A stretch of 33,485 nucleotides of DNA from Streptomyces sp. SolWspMP-5a-2 (GTDB lineage Bacteria > Actinomycetota > Actinomycetes > Streptomycetales > Streptomycetaceae): positions 1 to 33,485 of the forward strand of contig NZ_FMCI01000269.1 in the NCBI RefSeq assembly GCF_900091845.1, in the 5' to 3' direction. Shown piece after piece: positions 32,054 through 33,485 of the stretch. Position numbers and translations under genes: made by a program. The notes under the pieces are model-generated. The model saw only the letters and a list, made by a program, of their open reading frames with translations, was not told the DNA's origin and made no database searches. Position 1 is the stretch's first letter. Each line of letters opens with the position of its first letter.

Positions 32054-32952
32054 ACGTGCACCCCGTAGGCGCTGAGCGCCTCGGTCACCGGCTGGAAGAA
32101 CGTCGTGCCGCCGGAGGTGCAGTCGCCGCTGCCGCCGGACGTCAGACCGTACGCGATCCCGCTGTTGGAGTAGAGGGAGCCGCCGGAGTCGCCGGGCTCG
32201 GCGCAGACCGTGGTCTGGATCATGCCGTACACGATGTCGCCACCGCCGTAGTTGACCGTCGCGTTGAGCGCGGTGACCCGGCCGCTGTGGATGCCGGTGG
32301 TGGAGCCGCGACGGTAGACCGTGGTGCCCACGGAGGGCGTGCCGGCGCTCGTGATGTCGACGCTGCCCACGGTGCCCGCCTTGGCGACCGACGAGTTCGT
32401 GTAGCGCACGATCCCGTAGTCGTTGGTCGGGAAGCTGGAGCCGGCGGTGGTGCCGAGCGTGGTGGTGTGACCCGAGTTCGACCACCAGGTGCCCGCGCCG
32501 TCGGTGCAGTGACCGGCGGTCAGGAAGTAGTAGTTCCCGCTGTTGTCCTGGACGTTGAAGCCCAGGGAGCAGCGCCAGCTACTCGCATAGATGGCGTCGC
32601 CGCCGGCGATCAGCTTGTTGAACTTGCCCGCGGTCCGCTTGATCGTGAGCGCGCCGGAGTTGCCCGCCGCCTGCTCCTTGATCTTCGCGATCTCGGCCTC
32701 GGAGACCGTGCTGTCGGCGGTGACGACGACCCGGTTGGTCTTGCTGTCGACGGCCCAGGCGGTGCCGGGGATGTCGGCCTTGAGCACCGAGTCGCTCGCG
32801 CTCTTGAGCTGGGTGGCGCTGAACGGGGTGGCGGCCGACGCGCTGGCGTTGGGGAGCGCGATGGCGACCGCGGCGACGAGTCCGGTGGAGAGGGCGATCA
32901 GCCGGGTCCGTCTCGTGATGCCGCTGGTGGGGGTGGTGCGCTTGATCCTCAC
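32047..32952 (-). CDS. sprB: Streptogrisin B-like secreted serine protease (S1E)
   Basis: 301 residues from GTG 32952, with GGAGG 8 nt upstream. Signal peptide ~1-39 (basic start, hydrophobic core, ASASA-A), a short propeptide (~40-114), and a mature enzyme starting IAGGDAIYASSWRC (~115), 187 residues. Triad: His in FLTAGHC, Asp in TNDYGIVRY, Ser in EPGDSGGS. The length and the YYFLTAGHCTDGAGTWW region fit S. griseus protease B, a chymotrypsin-like enzyme, whose precursor is similarly short. The propeptide is about 60 residues shorter than in the downstream paralogue. It has its own terminator (31944-31978) and a ~530-base upstream region, so it is transcribed separately from the D-like gene. 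Confidence 0.92.
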   Translation of the reverse strand: MRIKRTTPTSGITRRTRLIALSTGLVAAVAIALPNASASAATPFSATQLKSASDSVLKADIPGTAWAVDSKTNRVVVTADSTVSEAEIAKIKEQAAGNSGALTIKRTAGKFNKLIAGGDAIYASSWRCSLGFNVQDNSGNYYFLTAGHCTDGAGTWWSNSGHTTTLGTTAGSSFPTNDYGIVRYTNSSVAKAGTVGSVDITSAGTPSVGTTVYRRGSTTGIHSGRVTALNATVNYGGGDIVYGMIQTTVCAEPGDSGGSLYSNSGIAYGLTSGGSGDCTSGGTTFFQPVTEALSAYGVHVF

Positions 32953-33485
32953 TTGTCGTTCCTCCACAGGGGAAGTCGGGGGCCCTCGTGGGGTTTGGGC
33001 CCGTGAGGCGCAGCCAGGTGCGGGGCCATCCGGATTCCGAACATGCCGTGCCCCTGACAAGCGCTGAGGGGGAGTATTCGGCCGCAGCGCCGACAGGCGC
33101 AAGGGCGCCTTTCGGCCGTCAACCTTTGAACCAACCATGGGGGAATCTTTAGACATCGCGCGGGCGCCGATGAGGGGGCCGCGTCCGCCCGAGGGCCGCG
33201 TCCCGCGGTGCCCGACTCCCGTTCTCCCGGCGGTGGTTGAGCCCCCGTGCCGGATCGGGCCCGCCCGTGGTGACGGCCGCGTGCGGGGCCGGGCGACCGC
33301 GCCGGTCCCGCGACGGCGCACTGGAGCGGCGGGGTCCGGGGAGGGAGGACGGCCCCGCACCCCTCGGCACCGGGCGCGGCCGATCACGGGGAGGGCAAGC
33401 GGTTGCTGTCGTTCCCGCTGGTGACGTCGACGAGGGGCGCGGACGCCATCGGGCGAGCGCCCGCCCCGGCCGCACGCCCAGGCCA
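32953..33485. other. Promoter region and right-edge sequence without a supported gene
   Basis: The first ~190 bases are the leader and promoter of the streptogrisin B-like gene. They include a small hairpin, AGGCGC-AAGG-GCGCCT (33095-33110), and an AT-richer patch (33122-33155) with direct repeats GGTTCA/GGTTGA on the minus strand. From 33384 to the edge a minus-strand frame with good codon bias ends at TGA 33384-33386 (last residues DSNRLPSP). It could be the C-terminus of a gene entering from the right, but 33 codons are too few to call. Confidence 0.35.

Noticed and set aside
31802..32068. Plus-strand ORF containing a GTRTRTS-type stretch
   Set aside because: Runs through the terminator hairpin and simple repeats behind the streptogrisin B-like gene; no RBS.
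33137..33485. ORFs on both strands at the right edge
   Set aside because: Arg/Pro/Gly-rich translations without RBS; only the last 33 minus-strand codons look coding-like, too few to call.

Overview
The window is very GC-rich, with third codon positions almost always G or C. It encodes streptogrisins, an LAETG sortase substrate, a Tat-exported rhamnosidase and a DnaE2/ImuB-like pair. All of this points to a Streptomyces chromosome, or a close relative. From memory, and unverified, the gene content resembles the S. coelicolor SCO172x-174x neighbourhood. I see no CRISPR array, rRNA, tRNA, transposase or prophage. Most secreted or surface genes here act on polysaccharide, lipid or protein outside the cell.

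Layout. 1-408 (-): an unrecognised gene running off the left edge. 460-3593 (+): a TPR membrane protein translationally coupled to a NicO-type nickel/cobalt transporter with a long His-rich loop. 3697-5410 (+): a transmembrane Ser/Thr kinase interrupted by a +1 frameshift in a G6 run. 5414-6220 (-): a secreted SGNH lipase. 6552-13918 (+): a polysaccharide assembly cluster made of a small membrane protein, two GT2 glycosyltransferases, a CE4 deacetylase, and a 1284-residue protein joining a Wzx/MATE-type flippase to a second polytopic polymerase- or GT-C-like membrane module. The last four genes overlap by 4-8 bases. 13974-15401 (-): a membrane-anchored GH39/PslG-like glycosidase facing that operon. 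15565-18989: a DUF5925 AAA ATPase, a YtrA-type GntR regulator, a DUF402 protein, a 45-residue ORF and a GNAT acetyltransferase. 19217-21239: a cell-wall-anchored AA10 LPMO and a convergent secreted lipase. 21530-24184 (+): a GH78 alpha-L-rhamnosidase. 24475-28907 (-): an ImuB-like protein and DnaE2 behind a LexA-type box. 29390-30436 (+): a DUF3533-like membrane protein. 30531-32952 (-): streptogrisin D-like and streptogrisin B-like proteases. The last ~530 bases hold no gene I can support.

The most novel candidate system is the 6.5-15.4 kb cluster. It reads as a complete route for an extracellular glycan: glycosyl transfer, export and polymerisation in one fused polypeptide, deacetylation, and trimming by a resident glycosidase, much as PslG accompanies Psl in Pseudomonas. 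Two of its proteins carry in-frame tandem repeats (15-bp and 39-bp units) whose copy number could change without breaking the frame.

Regulatory signals include two TTAC-N6-GTAA-type sites before the lipase and a similar one before the streptogrisin D-like gene. There are also a CRP-spaced palindrome, a LacI-like operator before the rhamnosidase and a perfect inverted repeat before the SGNH lipase. Strong bidirectional hairpins separate the convergent pairs.
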